A stretch of 64,000 bases of DNA from contig JAGTJM010000013.1 of NCBI GenBank assembly GCA_020747015.1, positions 496,001 through 560,000 of the forward strand. The letters are read 5' to 3'. The position numbers and the translations under genes were made by a program. Below, in pieces: positions 50,070 through 60,952 of the stretch. The stretch is from Pyrenochaeta sp. MPI-SDFR-AT-0127. Its lineage: Eukaryota; Ascomycota; Dothideomycetes; Pleosporales; Cucurbitariaceae. The notes beneath the pieces are model-generated. The model saw only the letters and a list, made by a program, of their open reading frames with translations. It was not told the DNA's origin and searched no databases. Position 1 is the stretch's first letter, and every line of letters starts with the position of its first letter.

Positions 50070-53065
50070 TGTCGCGGTTGACACTCTCGAGGAGGTGAGA
50101 GCTGCTGATGGTGTCTACAAACGAGACATGGGCGCGGTATAAAACATGCTCGACATTGTCGCTCATCAGACTTCCATGGCCAGGATACCGGGCCCTGGCC
50201 CGCAATATCCGGGTATTTGCTGCATCGCAGCGGTGCTCCGAATGCGCCTGGTTCTAGAAATATGCGTCCGAGTAGATTGGGTGCGGAGAGAGTGGCTCCG
50301 TGGCCGAATTGGGAAGCGGCTCCACGACGCCTCCAAAGCCTCACCCGCCCGTGTACAGCAACGCCACCTTGGAAAAGACTGCAAAACGCGGAGAAGAACA
50401 GGCGCTTCGGGACGCCGGTCCACACTCCAACAACCGCATTGTGCTGAGGCGTTGGCTGGCGCTGCAATGTGATGGCATGACAGGCGGCTACTGCGTGTGG
50501 GGAAGACAACGGCGGGGAGCGAGAAAGCGCCCGATTCCCTGGTCGACGCACTTGTACAGGAGGGTCCAACAGACTGTCTTGTTTCGACAAGGCTGAGCCA
50601 ATGAGTCTACATTGCAGTTGAGCATGTGCATAAACCAGCTGGAGGCCCGATGTCTCGGCCATGCTTCCAGAATATTAGGTTGAGATGGAAATCCTGGACC
50701 GCAGTTGATTGATTCGACATGGATCGCATCAGCACAACAGCCTGCATGCTCACTGAAGCACACCACGACCAGGTCTAGTGTTTGATGGAGCAGGGCTAGT
50801 GCGCCTCGACCAACATGTGTGCAAGTGGATCCTTTTCCAAATAACGAGCTCAAATGCCATTGTGGTGGCCACACTCGCCTTTGACTAAGCGCGTACGACC
50901 TTTATGTGGCACCCAGGTCAGAGCTAGTCTGCAAGGCAAATCGCCAGTGGCCTTAGCAAAGATTAGCGATCTTGTGACAAGAGCAGCGCCATGGTCATGT
51001 TGTATAGGTGGAACGATGTGCTGATATGGTGGGTTTTATCCGCGAATAAGACAAAGGGACATGGTGCCAGCGCCCGTCTCACAAGCATACAAGCGACCGC
51101 TGACTCGGGCCCCCGCATTGAGGCCATGTAGATAAAGACAGATCGACGCATGTTGGTGGCAAGGGCAGAGCACGACGTGACTTTGCTCAGGCCGCACGCA
51201 TGGAAGACGTGGAGGTGAGGAGACGTGTAGGCACGGAGAAATGCCCCATTACTGTCTTGACTCGTCCCAAGGCCCAAGCGAGGGCGCTAATTCACCGTCC
51301 CGAGTGCCAATCTGATCATGGCATCGCACAGCGGAGTCGCCCTCTCCGTGCCCGTTCCTCTCGAGTCAGAACTCTATTCGTACCACAGCTAGGTGCGTGC
51401 ATAGTGTCCCTTCTACGATGAACGGTACACCGTTCCAAAGTTCGCGCCGCACAAGGCGCCTTGGCAACCACTTCGTCGTGTTTTGCGGCGCCTATTTGCT
51501 AACCTTCCGACCCCACGGAGACGCGGCCCGCATCCTTTCATTTCGCACCTACTTTTGAGTCTCATCAACGCCTGGGATTCCAGTTCTGGGTTACGAATAG
51601 CATCTCTGCAAATGAGATGCTTCCCGCCTAAATATCACCCATTCGCCTACACCGTCTTCTAGCAGGCTAGTCCACCGAACGCCTTGCTGGCGAATCTTAC
51701 ACTTCCAAAGGATCCATTGAATTCCCAACGCCGGCCTTGCCACCGTCCTCCATTCGGCATCTTCCATCTGTACACCCGTGCCGCTGTTAGTGGCTTTTGC
51801 CAGCGATGTTTTGGAATCTTGCCCAATTGTGCAAACAAATTCGACCTGCACACCTGACCATTGACGGCCCCAACACATGCTGAAAAGGTGCAGAAGTGGC
51901 ATCGTGAACAAGATGAGCTGCCAGATGTGGCAATGGATGGTTTTGACAAATTGCGAAAACCTAGAAGGTCATGAGCAACGAAGACACTCAGATTGCGCCA
52001 GAACGACCCTACTACAATTATACCACCTATTAAATTCCCCCAAGGATAGGTCTTGTTTTGAGGTCGAGACAACTTACTTACCACAGAACTTACATCTAGC
52101 GGCATATCTATGACACTCATCTGATCGTCGCACGATTATACTTTCAAAACCATCGATCAAGCATTTGAACAGACAGATTGTCACGATATGCGAACCGAGC
52201 TGGTGCAGAGTTTTGTACTAAACATTGAGTTTGTTGAAAATACTAACAAGCAGAAGACAAGAGAGCCTAGAAACAGGATACAGGCCGCGGAAAGAAAGAC
52301 TAAAACGCTCACGAAGCCCCATAATAGGTGGTCGCGCGACCGTCAGTCTGGGAACAGCAACATGGTTCAAGAGCAGGTGCCTAAGTTGCGATCCCAGAAT
52401 AGAATACGAGAAACCGATCCTCCGATCATTGACGCGTGATCTCGCAAAACTCATGCCTTAGAAACGCCCCTCGATTATCAGCTCTTCAAAGCCTCAAATG
52501 ATGGCTGCGCATTCCACGAGACTGTGCAGTCGCGCCAAGGCCAAAAAAAATCGACACTCAATGACTGGGAACTTGAGCCACTACACTCAGTGCCATGGAA
52601 GGCTTTTTCACGCCGTACATATCGAGCTCAAATTCCATAAACGATACAATATTCAGAAAATGAGGTTTAATACACACGCAAGCGCATTGCTAGTGTACAG
52701 TGTCGCAATAGAGGATTGCTTTCACCGACTTGGTGCTCTGATAATGGTGCTACAGGTACTTGTGCAAACAAAGAGCCGGCTCTGAAAGACTCCCCGCAAC
52801 CGTTTTCCATATCGGCCTTCAGGCGACCAGACTGAAGCAGGCTGCGCGGTGATTAGGTGAATCTCTTTGTATTCTACACGTTCCATTTCGTGTGCGAGTG
52901 TCCTCATTGTGTATCTACGCCGCTGTTGAAAAATAATGTCTTTACAATGCGTACCCAGATCCTCCTATGAAAACTTTAAAGACTCTTACCAGCGTGTTAC
53001 TCCAACAAACAAACCCAACTACAAATCAAACTACCTACAAACCAATTCTCAGACAAAACGCAACA
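50070..53065. other. 3-kb gene desert upstream of the transporter
   Basis: Between the divergent transporter and coiled-coil genes. The first ~600 bp are GC-rich, so long frames open in several phases at once without coding character. No gene supported on either strand through 53065. It may hold distal regulatory sites for the transporter. Confidence 0.5.
50497..50517 (+). promoter_or_regulatory. paired CreA-type sites
   Basis: GTGGGG at 50497-50502 and GCGGGG at 50512-50517 both match SYGGRG, the CreA/Mig1-type consensus, and are 15 bp apart (paired sites are the functional form in Aspergillus). They are ~430 bp upstream of the sugar transporter start. The motif is short, so chance is possible. 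Confidence 0.35.
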
Positions 53066-54175
53066 ATGTCCGACCGAGATGAGGTTAGAAAGCAATTTTC
53101 TAGCATTCTAGCGATTGTCCGCGCAGAAGGCTACAGCATAGAGGAAGTGATGCCAGAGGAAATGCAGGATTATTTCCAACAGATGACAGCGCTGAAGTCT
53201 GCTCATACGTATATCAAAGAGATGGAGAGCCGAGAGTCGAACCTTCTGGCTGAAAATAGGTCGCTACGTCAGAAGCTGAAGGCGAAAGAGGAGACTGCAG
53301 ATCAGTCAGAAGAATTTAAGGCTCTCAAAGTTGATCTTCAGCAGGCACAGCATCAAATTGATTTCCAGAAGGAACTTACAAACGAAGCTACTGAGCGTGC
53401 GGCACGATATCAGCGCAAACTATTAGATGCTGTGAAAAGTCAGGTCGTCGCTAGCCATGCTGTTGCGAAAATCGAGCGCCTGGAGGTCGAGCTCTATAAT
53501 CAACGAGCCGCTTACCAGAACCTTGTCAAGGAGAACGCCAACGCTGCCGAGCTGGCTGAGAACCAGCATCTGCAAGACCAGAATCTCATCGCCGAGAAGG
53601 ACAGGAAGCTCATGGCCTTGGCCACTCACACTGAAGCCGTCGAGGCTGAGAGCGACCAATTCTCAGAGGCGTTCACTACCCTCATCGACACGCTGGAGTC
53701 CGAGCATTCCAAGACCGCAGCCGTCCTCAACGACAAAGCTATCCTATTGCAACAGACTGAAAGGAAATACTCCGCCATTGTTTCTGAACTCACGCCTTTG
53801 AATCGCTTCTACGAGCGCGCATTCATCATCCTCGGTATCTACCAATCCATCTTCCAAACGCTCTCGAATCCATCCAGCAGAGCCATTATGAGCATGCCCC
53901 AGACACTAGACGAGCTCCTGGATAGCGCTGCTAATGATTTGTACCTCTATCAAGGCGTGCACCAAGAACTTCGGTCTGACAGTCTAGCGGAAGAACAGGT
54001 TTGCGTTCAATTGGATGGCATTGCGGACAATGCTACCCTGATGTTTAATAGCTTGAGTGCTATTAAAGATGATGTAGCGGGCTTTCTGGCTCGTTTGAGG
54101 AATCAGCCGCGTGCTTGGGCGGCGATGAAGAATGTGTTTATTGTAGGTAAGACGAAGCGTTTCTCTCGTGATTAG
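53066..54175 (+). CDS. coiled-coil orphan protein
   Basis: From the ATG at 53066 (context CAACAATGTC) the product is 369 residues; an in-frame ATG at 52967 would add a Thr/Asn-rich leader-like 33 residues. Residues ~5-40 (VRKQFSSILAIVRAEGYSIE) form a small globular start. Residues ~45-240 are long heptad-type helices (ESRESNLLAENRSLRQKLKA, KIERLEVELYNQRAAYQNLV). The C-terminal ~120 residues are helical (FYERAFIILGIYQSIFQTLS) and end basic (GKTKRFSRD). No catalytic motif; family not recognised. A structural or scaffold role is a guess from shape. Confidence 0.75.
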   Translation: MSDRDEVRKQFSSILAIVRAEGYSIEEVMPEEMQDYFQQMTALKSAHTYIKEMESRESNLLAENRSLRQKLKAKEETADQSEEFKALKVDLQQAQHQIDFQKELTNEATERAARYQRKLLDAVKSQVVASHAVAKIERLEVELYNQRAAYQNLVKENANAAELAENQHLQDQNLIAEKDRKLMALATHTEAVEAESDQFSEAFTTLIDTLESEHSKTAAVLNDKAILLQQTERKYSAIVSELTPLNRFYERAFIILGIYQSIFQTLSNPSSRAIMSMPQTLDELLDSAANDLYLYQGVHQELRSDSLAEEQVCVQLDGIADNATLMFNSLSAIKDDVAGFLARLRNQPRAWAAMKNVFIVGKTKRFSRD

Positions 54176-54938
54176 TGGAAGCTATAGAAGGGGACAATTG
54201 AGGCCGGTACTCTCTTTGCATGGCGCGTCAATCTCAATTTCACAGGGTAGTGGATTACTTAACTTCGAAATAACACAACGTGAGCATGATGTCATCTCGC
54301 CTGTAGCAAGATCATCAGATTATAATGAATCAATAGCAGTGCTAAGCTACCAGTGATATCTCTGTTCATGTACATCTCTATGCTGCGAGCCACCATGACT
54401 GCCGTAAGATACGAAGCCTAAATTGCTTCCCTTTATGTAACAAGCTGCTGTTACTCTTTGCATATGTCTAGGTCGTCTCCTTGCCTGGTATGTAATCAGT
54501 ATTATCACTGAGAAATCCCGCGGACGTTGCGTCCGCATGTCGCTCGATTTCGGCAATGCTCCTGAGCCGCGTACTCCTGCGAGGCCGTAGCAAACATATT
54601 GCTAGTCTCTATACATTCCGAGGTAGAGCCGCATAGTGTCGCCCGCTACGGACTTGATCATCCCGGGTGATCTAAAGCTTGGTGTATTTGCAGTTGAAAT
54701 TTGGCCGCCTTTTATTGCACTCGGGCTGGCTGTCTCTCACAGCTTGACCATATTCAGCGCTTACAATTATTGTCGAAAATTCGTTATGCGCGAATTCGAT
54801 TCGCGGATCATATGATAAGGAAACGGCTGAATGAAGGAAGCCAGACAAGAATAATGCAAGTGTTTTGTTTGGTTGACTCGTCTGATCTCCAAACCGGAAT
54901 ATGGTGACACCGGTTGTTGACATGGTGCCTCTTCCGTT
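54176..54938. other. intergenic 760 bp between convergent genes
   Basis: 3' flanks; short frames only, nothing recognised. Confidence 0.4.
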
Positions 54939-55951
54939 CTACTCAACATAACGGGAGGCTTGATGATCTGCGGTTTGCTGTTTGAGTGCAAAACCGAGTC
55001 TCTTATCTTTTCTGCTGCATTCATCGTTAAGGCCCTGAATTGTTTGGACGTTGCCGTTATTTGCAATGTATGTCTCCGCAACTAGTGGGAGGTCTTTATG
55101 GCTTTGGCTGTCAGCGAATTCGATCACGAATGCTGTTGGATCCCCAGCACCCTCGAACGAAATATTAGGGCAACAAGAGCTGATCCCGCGATCGATTGCA
55201 ATATTCTCTGCTGATTAAGTTAATTCGACGTACGCTCGAACATCGCTTGGTAACGTCTCGACCGCCAGCAGCTGCGCGAGCGTATTTAGAATAGTCTCTC
55301 GGAGGCCACACACCACTTCTCGTGGAACGGACCGACAGGCATGTCTACCGTTAAGAGGTCCCGCGTTGCGCAATAACAAAATTCTATATGCTCCCAAGCC
55401 CACTGACCAGAGAAGCTGTCATCATAAATAGCATCCGTGAGCTCAATCTTGCGGTGCGTGGGAACGTGGCATGCCCTCGTGCGCACTCCAGGCCCAAGCG
55501 GCTCGATCTCAGACCTTTCAAGCTTACCTACCAACTCAAACACTTCCCTTAACTCTTCATAGATCGTAGATTGTGGTATGAGAAGAGGTGTTGACAGCAG
55601 CTTGGTGGTGGTGCTGCCGTCGCACGCGTTGTAAGGGTGATGAATTGGCGTACAGCTCGATGCTGGGGGTGATGCTAAGTGAGGTTTCGGTTTGGACTCC
55701 ACAGATGGGCCTGGTGATGGCGGGTGAGCGATCATTGAGGGCAGCATGGCGTTCGATTGTGTTTTACAAAGTGTTACATATGGTGAAGGGGAAGTGATGC
55801 CGATATGGTAGAAGAGCGGGTTTACGTGAGCTACTTCTGCCCTACTGGGAGTAGCTTCTGGTGCTGAAGATGAACCCAAAATCGGCGACTGCCATGCCCC
55901 AGGTCGAGCAGACAGAGTGTTCCACAAACGATCCCCGAGACTTGTGTACAT
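54939..55951 (-). CDS. three-exon orphan protein
   Basis: Three coding-like frames on the minus strand join with phase kept: 55951-55349, 55295-55234 and 55179-54939, total 301 residues. Intron 1 (53 nt, GTAGAC donor, weak) removes an in-frame stop; intron 2 (54 nt, GTACGT to CAG) is canonical. The N-terminal half is Pro/Ser-rich. The conserved-looking part runs IYEELREVFELVGKLERSEI, HRKIELTDAIYDDSF, WAWEHIEFCYCATRDLL, LNTLAQLLAVETLPSDVRA, then SCCPNISFEGAGDPTAFVIE, FADSQSHKDLPLVAETYIA and RKDKRLGFALKQQ. I do not recognise the family. The gene would be missed by single-frame scanning. Intron 1 is the uncertain join. Confidence 0.6.
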
Positions 55952-57774
55952 TCCAAGCAGACTGCAAGGGCTCTGAAATTGCTTGCAACAACGCCTGATT
56001 CTACATCCGCTGTCTCATATGTTTCTCTCAATTCAACATACCCATACACAAAACAATCCCCTTACTAAGGGACCTATCAGAACAACAGGCAACACCGACG
56101 CAAACACAATCACCATCATTGGACCTAACGGAAACAACGGGGAACACATCAGGAACCGCCATGAACCTGGCTGCGGAGTAGACAATCCTCGTAGCGCGGG
56201 TGTCTGCCGTAACTTCCCCTTCAGCCAGCACATCACTGACAATTTGACTCACAGGAATGCGACGAGTTGCCACCCGCGCTCGCTCAACAGGCGCCTTTCG
56301 ATCCAAATCCTCAAGTCCGCCCACCAAACAGTCTCAGATGTATGCCGGAGCCCGAGAACCAGTCCTTTCGGGCTAAACACGGTAACTTCGTTTCTTCCAA
56401 CGGAGCTGCGAGGGATGATTTCTTCGGTATGGATTTCACAACCAACATCAACACTGCAGACCAGAGTAAATTACATACAAGTTCGTGCTAAGGAAGTCCA
56501 GCATCTGCGCTCGACTTCTTAGCAACGTTCCGGGCGAGGAAATCCCTTACTATTCCAATCTTCTTATCTGCCACCTACCGTTCGCCATGCATCAGGGAAT
56601 GATGAGTATTCAGTTAAGGATTCCTCGTTCCTCGTGGTAATCTTTCTTTCATTTTGTACCTAAAGTCTTCAACAAATTTATGATTGTCTTGTATGCGCAA
56701 TACAGACATTCTGTACGTACCCTAATCTCTAGTAAAGATATGCTTTCCGTCATTTCAATCAAGATAAGAGATGATGAAATACAATTCTTGAGTAGAAAAT
56801 AATTACCTATGCCAAAACATCTATATTACACCTGATCTCGAGATTTCGTTAGACTTGGCGATAACAAGTGAAAAATACAGACGTGATCTTGGATAACCTT
56901 CCACAATTCGGTTAGGTGCTGCTATGCTCCCAATCTGAAAGTGGGGAAAATTACAAGAGGTATTGTATTCACTTCCGGGAAGGTTTGATGGGTTCGCCTC
57001 TTTAAACTGTTCTGGGTGGATAGCCGTTGCGCCAATTATGTTGAGTTGGCTCCAAAGCCCATGCAAAAGGCGGTTTTGCCGCCGCCATGAAACGCCCTTC
57101 GGATGGAGACTTGAATAGATAAAGCAGACCAAGCATTGAGAAGTTAGCAGGAGTAAGGATTGGATAAGCACTTTTTAATTGAACTGAGCTATTTCGATGA
57201 TAAATATCTGATGGCCTCCCTTGAGACTTGACGGAAAATCATGTGAGGGGCGTTGAGGTGTGTTGATGTGAAGCGCCTCCAATGAAGTTATGAAGACGCC
57301 TCGCGAGGGCTAGATGGCCCCTGCGCATTTATGCAACAAACAATACACTAAAGTAAAAGCAGAGGCGTCTCTCTAAGAAAAGATCTTGCTAATGCCGAAC
57401 GTCACGAAACCCGTGGAAGGACTGACGTAAACGCTGTATTCTGCGGAACAACACCTTGTTTCCGATCTTCATTTCTCTGGGGATTTCCTATTTGGATTTC
57501 CTCTTTGGAAGGGAATCCAAGATGGTTGACTATTGGTTATGAAGAACTTGAATTAATTGAATAGGCGCAATTGAACATTTATACAAAGTGTCGTTGTGCA
57601 TCAAGCATCTCTGCTACACTGTAAATACCTGAAAATTATCGCGGGCGTCGGCTGCTCATTGTGAGAAGCAATTGTGGCTTGACCCTAAATACGGTATGGC
57701 AGCCTAGCGCCACGTGTGTTTTATAAATGTGGAATAGTCTGTGTAGCTGAGATCCCCAGATCCCCAGATCCCCG
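55952..57774. other. gene-poor stretch of 1.8 kb before the transposons
   Basis: Overlapping frames at 55983-56522 on both strands are not convincing. From ~56600 the DNA becomes AT-rich with many stops. A short tandem repeat AGATCCCC (three units) sits at about 57750-57773, right beside the first element. Confidence 0.5.
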
Positions 57775-57776
57775 TA

Positions 57777-59081
57777 CAGTCCCCCCCATGAATTGACTGC
57801 TAGCGCGAGACGAGATGTGATGAGATTTGGTCCGTGCGGCACAGCCCTAGTCTAAGTTTCTATTCATTTTTATATGTACAACAAGACAGCAGCAATGCTC
57901 TACCACTTTGTATGAAGGCCTTCTGCCTGGATCACTGCAACACAGCGCTCACGCATGGACAGGATATACTTTTTATAGTCTTCAACCGTGATTTTCTCCC
58001 ACTCCTCCTCCAGATAGAGCTTAACCTCCTCTGTTGTCTTAGGATATCGCTGGGCGACTCGATGCTTGAGCATCTGCCACACGTTCTCAATAGGGTTGAG
58101 ATCTGGTGAATTAGCTGGCCAAGTCATCTTTATAATTTGGAGCAGCCTCTGCGCAGCCTTTGTTTCTTTTGAGTTATGAATAGAACAGTTATCCTCCATA
58201 AAGATCATCTCTTTATTAAAGTAGGCAGCCATCTCTCTTTGGAATTCCTTAATGTAAGGAAGAATATGCTTAATATAGACGTGAGAAGTAACTGTCTTCT
58301 TCTTATTCACGCACCAATCTTTCTCAAAGAGAATAAGAGGCCCTTTGAATAGGCCTGAGATAATGCCCCAGACCATGCAGCATGAGTAACGTCTGAAACG
58401 AGGGATAAGGCAGTCTTGATCAAGTCTCTCTTCTGCCATCCTTGTCACAAATATCTTGCCTCCTCCTAGTCTTGCAGACATCTCGTCACTCCATCCAACT
58501 CTGAGCCAGTCTTGATCTTCCCATTCAACATGCTTATATGCCCAAACCAGTCTATCATATCTATGCTTATCTGTGAGGAGAGGTTTCTCTGTTGCAACGC
58601 GTCTGAAGTATCTCTCTTTTTCAAATGCTGCCTTCAGCGTCCTGCTGCAAAGATGCCACCCCAGCTCTGCTGCGACCTCCTTCCACGGCTTTCTTCTTTG
58701 AACGTGATCCTGAGTCGCATAAGCAACAAGTCTTTGTCTCTTTGGCGTATCAAGGATAGGCTTACGGCCTGGTGGAGGAGGTGGAGGCGTCTCGCCTGTT
58801 CGAAGGCAGAGAGAGATCGTTGTCTGAGGAATCTGGAGGTAGATTGAGATTTCTGTCTGCTTATAACCAAGATCATGCATTGTATGTATCTGAATTCTCT
58901 CCTTATATGAGAGGCGAGCCTTTGGAGACCTCATTATCAAAAAAAAAAGAACGATAGTGAAGCGCAAGCATCTGTTTACTGCCAAAGTTGTGTGATCAAA
59001 GATGTGACCCCTTCCTGCCGCACGGACCAGATCTCGTCACACCTCGTCTCGCGCTAGCAGTCAATTCATGGGGGGGGACTG
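57777..59081 (-). mobile_element. complete Tc1/mariner element, copy 1
   Basis: 1305 bp flanked by TA dinucleotides at 57775-57776 and 59082-59083, the target duplication of Tc1/mariner elements. Terminal inverted repeats of about 65 bp (57777-57841 and 59016-59081) begin CAGT followed by a C-run and ATGAATTGACTGCTAGCG; they differ at three inner positions and by one C. The single transposase gene on the minus strand is intact. Copy 2 is essentially identical in the part compared by eye and is in the same orientation 122 bp downstream. Confidence 0.95.
57900..58934 (-). CDS. Tc1/mariner DD34E transposase, copy 1
   Basis: 344 residues from MRSPKARLSYKERIQ (frame open to 58985, but the extra residues are hydrophobic leader-like). 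An N-terminal helix-turn-helix pair (LGYKQTEISIYLQIPQTTIS, then KRQRLVAYATQDHVQRRKPW) binds the repeats. The catalytic DDE_3 core has VGWSDEMSARL (first Asp), FMEDNCSIHNS (second Asp) and SPDLNPIENVW (Glu), with 34 residues between second Asp and Glu: a DD34E Tc1-type triad. No stop or frameshift, so potentially active. It cuts and pastes the element at TA sites. Confidence 0.94.
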   Translation of the reverse strand: MRSPKARLSYKERIQIHTMHDLGYKQTEISIYLQIPQTTISLCLRTGETPPPPPPGRKPILDTPKRQRLVAYATQDHVQRRKPWKEVAAELGWHLCSRTLKAAFEKERYFRRVATEKPLLTDKHRYDRLVWAYKHVEWEDQDWLRVGWSDEMSARLGGGKIFVTRMAEERLDQDCLIPRFRRYSCCMVWGIISGLFKGPLILFEKDWCVNKKKTVTSHVYIKHILPYIKEFQREMAAYFNKEMIFMEDNCSIHNSKETKAAQRLLQIIKMTWPANSPDLNPIENVWQMLKHRVAQRYPKTTEEVKLYLEEEWEKITVEDYKKYILSMRERCVAVIQAEGLHTKW

Positions 59082-59203
59082 TAGTTGCGCCCTGTGATGG
59101 TAATTTCAGCTCTTTGGATTGGATGAATAGCCATTTCTTACTTCTTTTGACTAGTGGACCAGGCACGGACACCTGCAAGTTGCTTGTGACAACCCGGTAT
59201 GTA

Positions 59204-60508
59204 CAGTCCCCCCCCATGAATTGACTGCTAGCGCGAGACGAGATGTGATGAGATTTGGTCCGTGCGGCACAGCCCTAGTCTAAGTTTCTATTCATTTTTA
59301 TATGTACAACAAGACAGCAGCAATGCTCTACCACTTTGTATGAAGGCCTTCTGCCTGGATCACTGCAACACAGCGCTCACGCATGGACAGGATATACTTT
59401 TTATAGTCTTCAACCGTGATTTTCTCCCACTCCTCCTCCAGATAGAGCTTAACCTCCTCTGTTGTCTTAGGATATCGCTGGGCGACTCGATGCTTGAGCA
59501 TCTGCCACACGTTCTCAATAGGGTTGAGATCTGGTGAATTAGCTGGCCAAGTCATCTTTATAATTTGGAGCAGCCTCTGCGCAGCCTTTGTTTCTTTTGA
59601 GTTATGAATAGAACAGTTATCCTCCATAAAGATCATCTCTTTATTAAAGTAGGCAGCCATCTCTCTTTGGAATTCCTTAATGTAAGGAAGAATATGCTTA
59701 ATATAGACGTGAGAAGTAACTGTCTTCTTCTTATTCACGCACCAATCTTTCTCAAAGAGAATAAGAGGCCCTTTGAATAGGCCTGAGATAATGCCCCAGA
59801 CCATGCAGCATGAGTAACGTCTGAAACGAGGGATAAGGCAGTCTTGATCAAGTCTCTCTTCTGCCATCCTTGTCACAAATATCTTGCCTCCTCCTAGTCT
59901 TGCAGACATCTCGTCACTCCATCCAACTCTGAGCCAGTCTTGATCTTCCCATTCAACATGCTTATATGCCCAAACCAGTCTATCATATCTATGCTTATCT
60001 GTGAGGAGAGGTTTCTCTGTTGCAACGCGTCTGAAGTATCTCTCTTTTTCAAATGCTGCCTTCAGCGTCCTGCTGCAAAGATGCCACCCCAGCTCTGCTG
60101 CGACCTCCTTCCACGGCTTTCTTCTTTGAACGTGATCCTGAGTCGCATAAGCAACAAGTCTTTGTCTCTTTGGCGTATCAAGGATAGGCTTACGGCCTGG
60201 TGGAGGAGGTGGAGGCGTCTCGCCTGTTCGAAGGCAGAGAGAGATCGTTGTCTGAGGAATCTGGAGGTAGATTGAGATTTCTGTCTGCTTATAACCAAGA
60301 TCATGCATTGTATGTATCTGAATTCTCTCCTTATATGAGAGGCGAGCCTTTGGAGACCTCATTATCAAAAAAAAAAGAACGATAGTGAAGCGCAAGCATC
60401 TGTTTACTGCCAAAGTTGTGTGATCAAAGATGTGACCCCTTCCTGCCGCACGGACCAGATCTCGTCACACCTCGTCTCGCGCTAGCAGTCAATTCATGGG
60501 GGGGACTG
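59204..60508 (-). mobile_element. complete Tc1/mariner element, copy 2
   Basis: 1305 bp, flanked by TA at 59202-59203 and 60509-60510. Same orientation, length and internal sequence as copy 1. Outer-end C-runs are seven long and inner-end runs eight long in the pair as a whole. The 118-bp spacer (59084-59201) is unrelated single-copy sequence. Confidence 0.95.
59328..60362 (-). CDS. Tc1/mariner DD34E transposase, copy 2
   Basis: The 344-residue product is identical to that of copy 1 over its whole length, with the same DD34E triad and intact helix-turn-helix region. Identity at the protein level and, where compared, DNA level shows very recent duplication and no repeat-induced point mutation. 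Confidence 0.94.
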   Translation of the reverse strand: MRSPKARLSYKERIQIHTMHDLGYKQTEISIYLQIPQTTISLCLRTGETPPPPPPGRKPILDTPKRQRLVAYATQDHVQRRKPWKEVAAELGWHLCSRTLKAAFEKERYFRRVATEKPLLTDKHRYDRLVWAYKHVEWEDQDWLRVGWSDEMSARLGGGKIFVTRMAEERLDQDCLIPRFRRYSCCMVWGIISGLFKGPLILFEKDWCVNKKKTVTSHVYIKHILPYIKEFQREMAAYFNKEMIFMEDNCSIHNSKETKAAQRLLQIIKMTWPANSPDLNPIENVWQMLKHRVAQRYPKTTEEVKLYLEEEWEKITVEDYKKYILSMRERCVAVIQAEGLHTKW

Positions 60509-60952
60509 TACAGACTCCGGCCGCGGTGGCTCGTATCCTTGTGCAAGAGCAATAATTTGATCACTGACCTTATAGGAACTGTTCTCATCCGAGACTATCA
60601 ACGTTGTTAATCATTCTCCTTTTAGATTATATCCTTATATCTCAGGCATTTTTAAACCAACTAATACTATTAACGTTGGAATTCTATGGGATTTTATGGC
60701 TGCTGTACATCCTGACTATCACAATATTGCTGATCAGAAGCTATGCCAATTCTATTGTCTATCACTATCTTAATCAGCCACCAAGCGCGAGACAAGGATG
60801 CGAGCCGATGTGACAACACCCTGTGTACCACAAAGTTTGTAACCTTGGCAGCTGAACCGCGATGTAGTCATAAGCTGATCGATCGCATATAAACTCTGAG
60901 TACGTCTACTTCTTTCGTGAGGGATCATTCTCAGACCACAGCGATAACTACA
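60509..60952. other. 444-bp spacer between transposon copy 2 and the secreted-protein gene
   Basis: AT-rich up to ~60780; a short promoter-like interval with CATATAAACTC at 60887-60897 precedes the next gene by ~60 bp. Confidence 0.4.

Noticed and set aside
50057..50662. Long overlapping frames in several phases
   Set aside because: Explained by locally high GC and few stop codons; no start context, domain or splice pattern.
55983..56522. 180-residue plus-strand frame
   Set aside because: Three frames are open at once here and none has a recognisable domain; it overlaps the promoter of the three-exon minus-strand gene.
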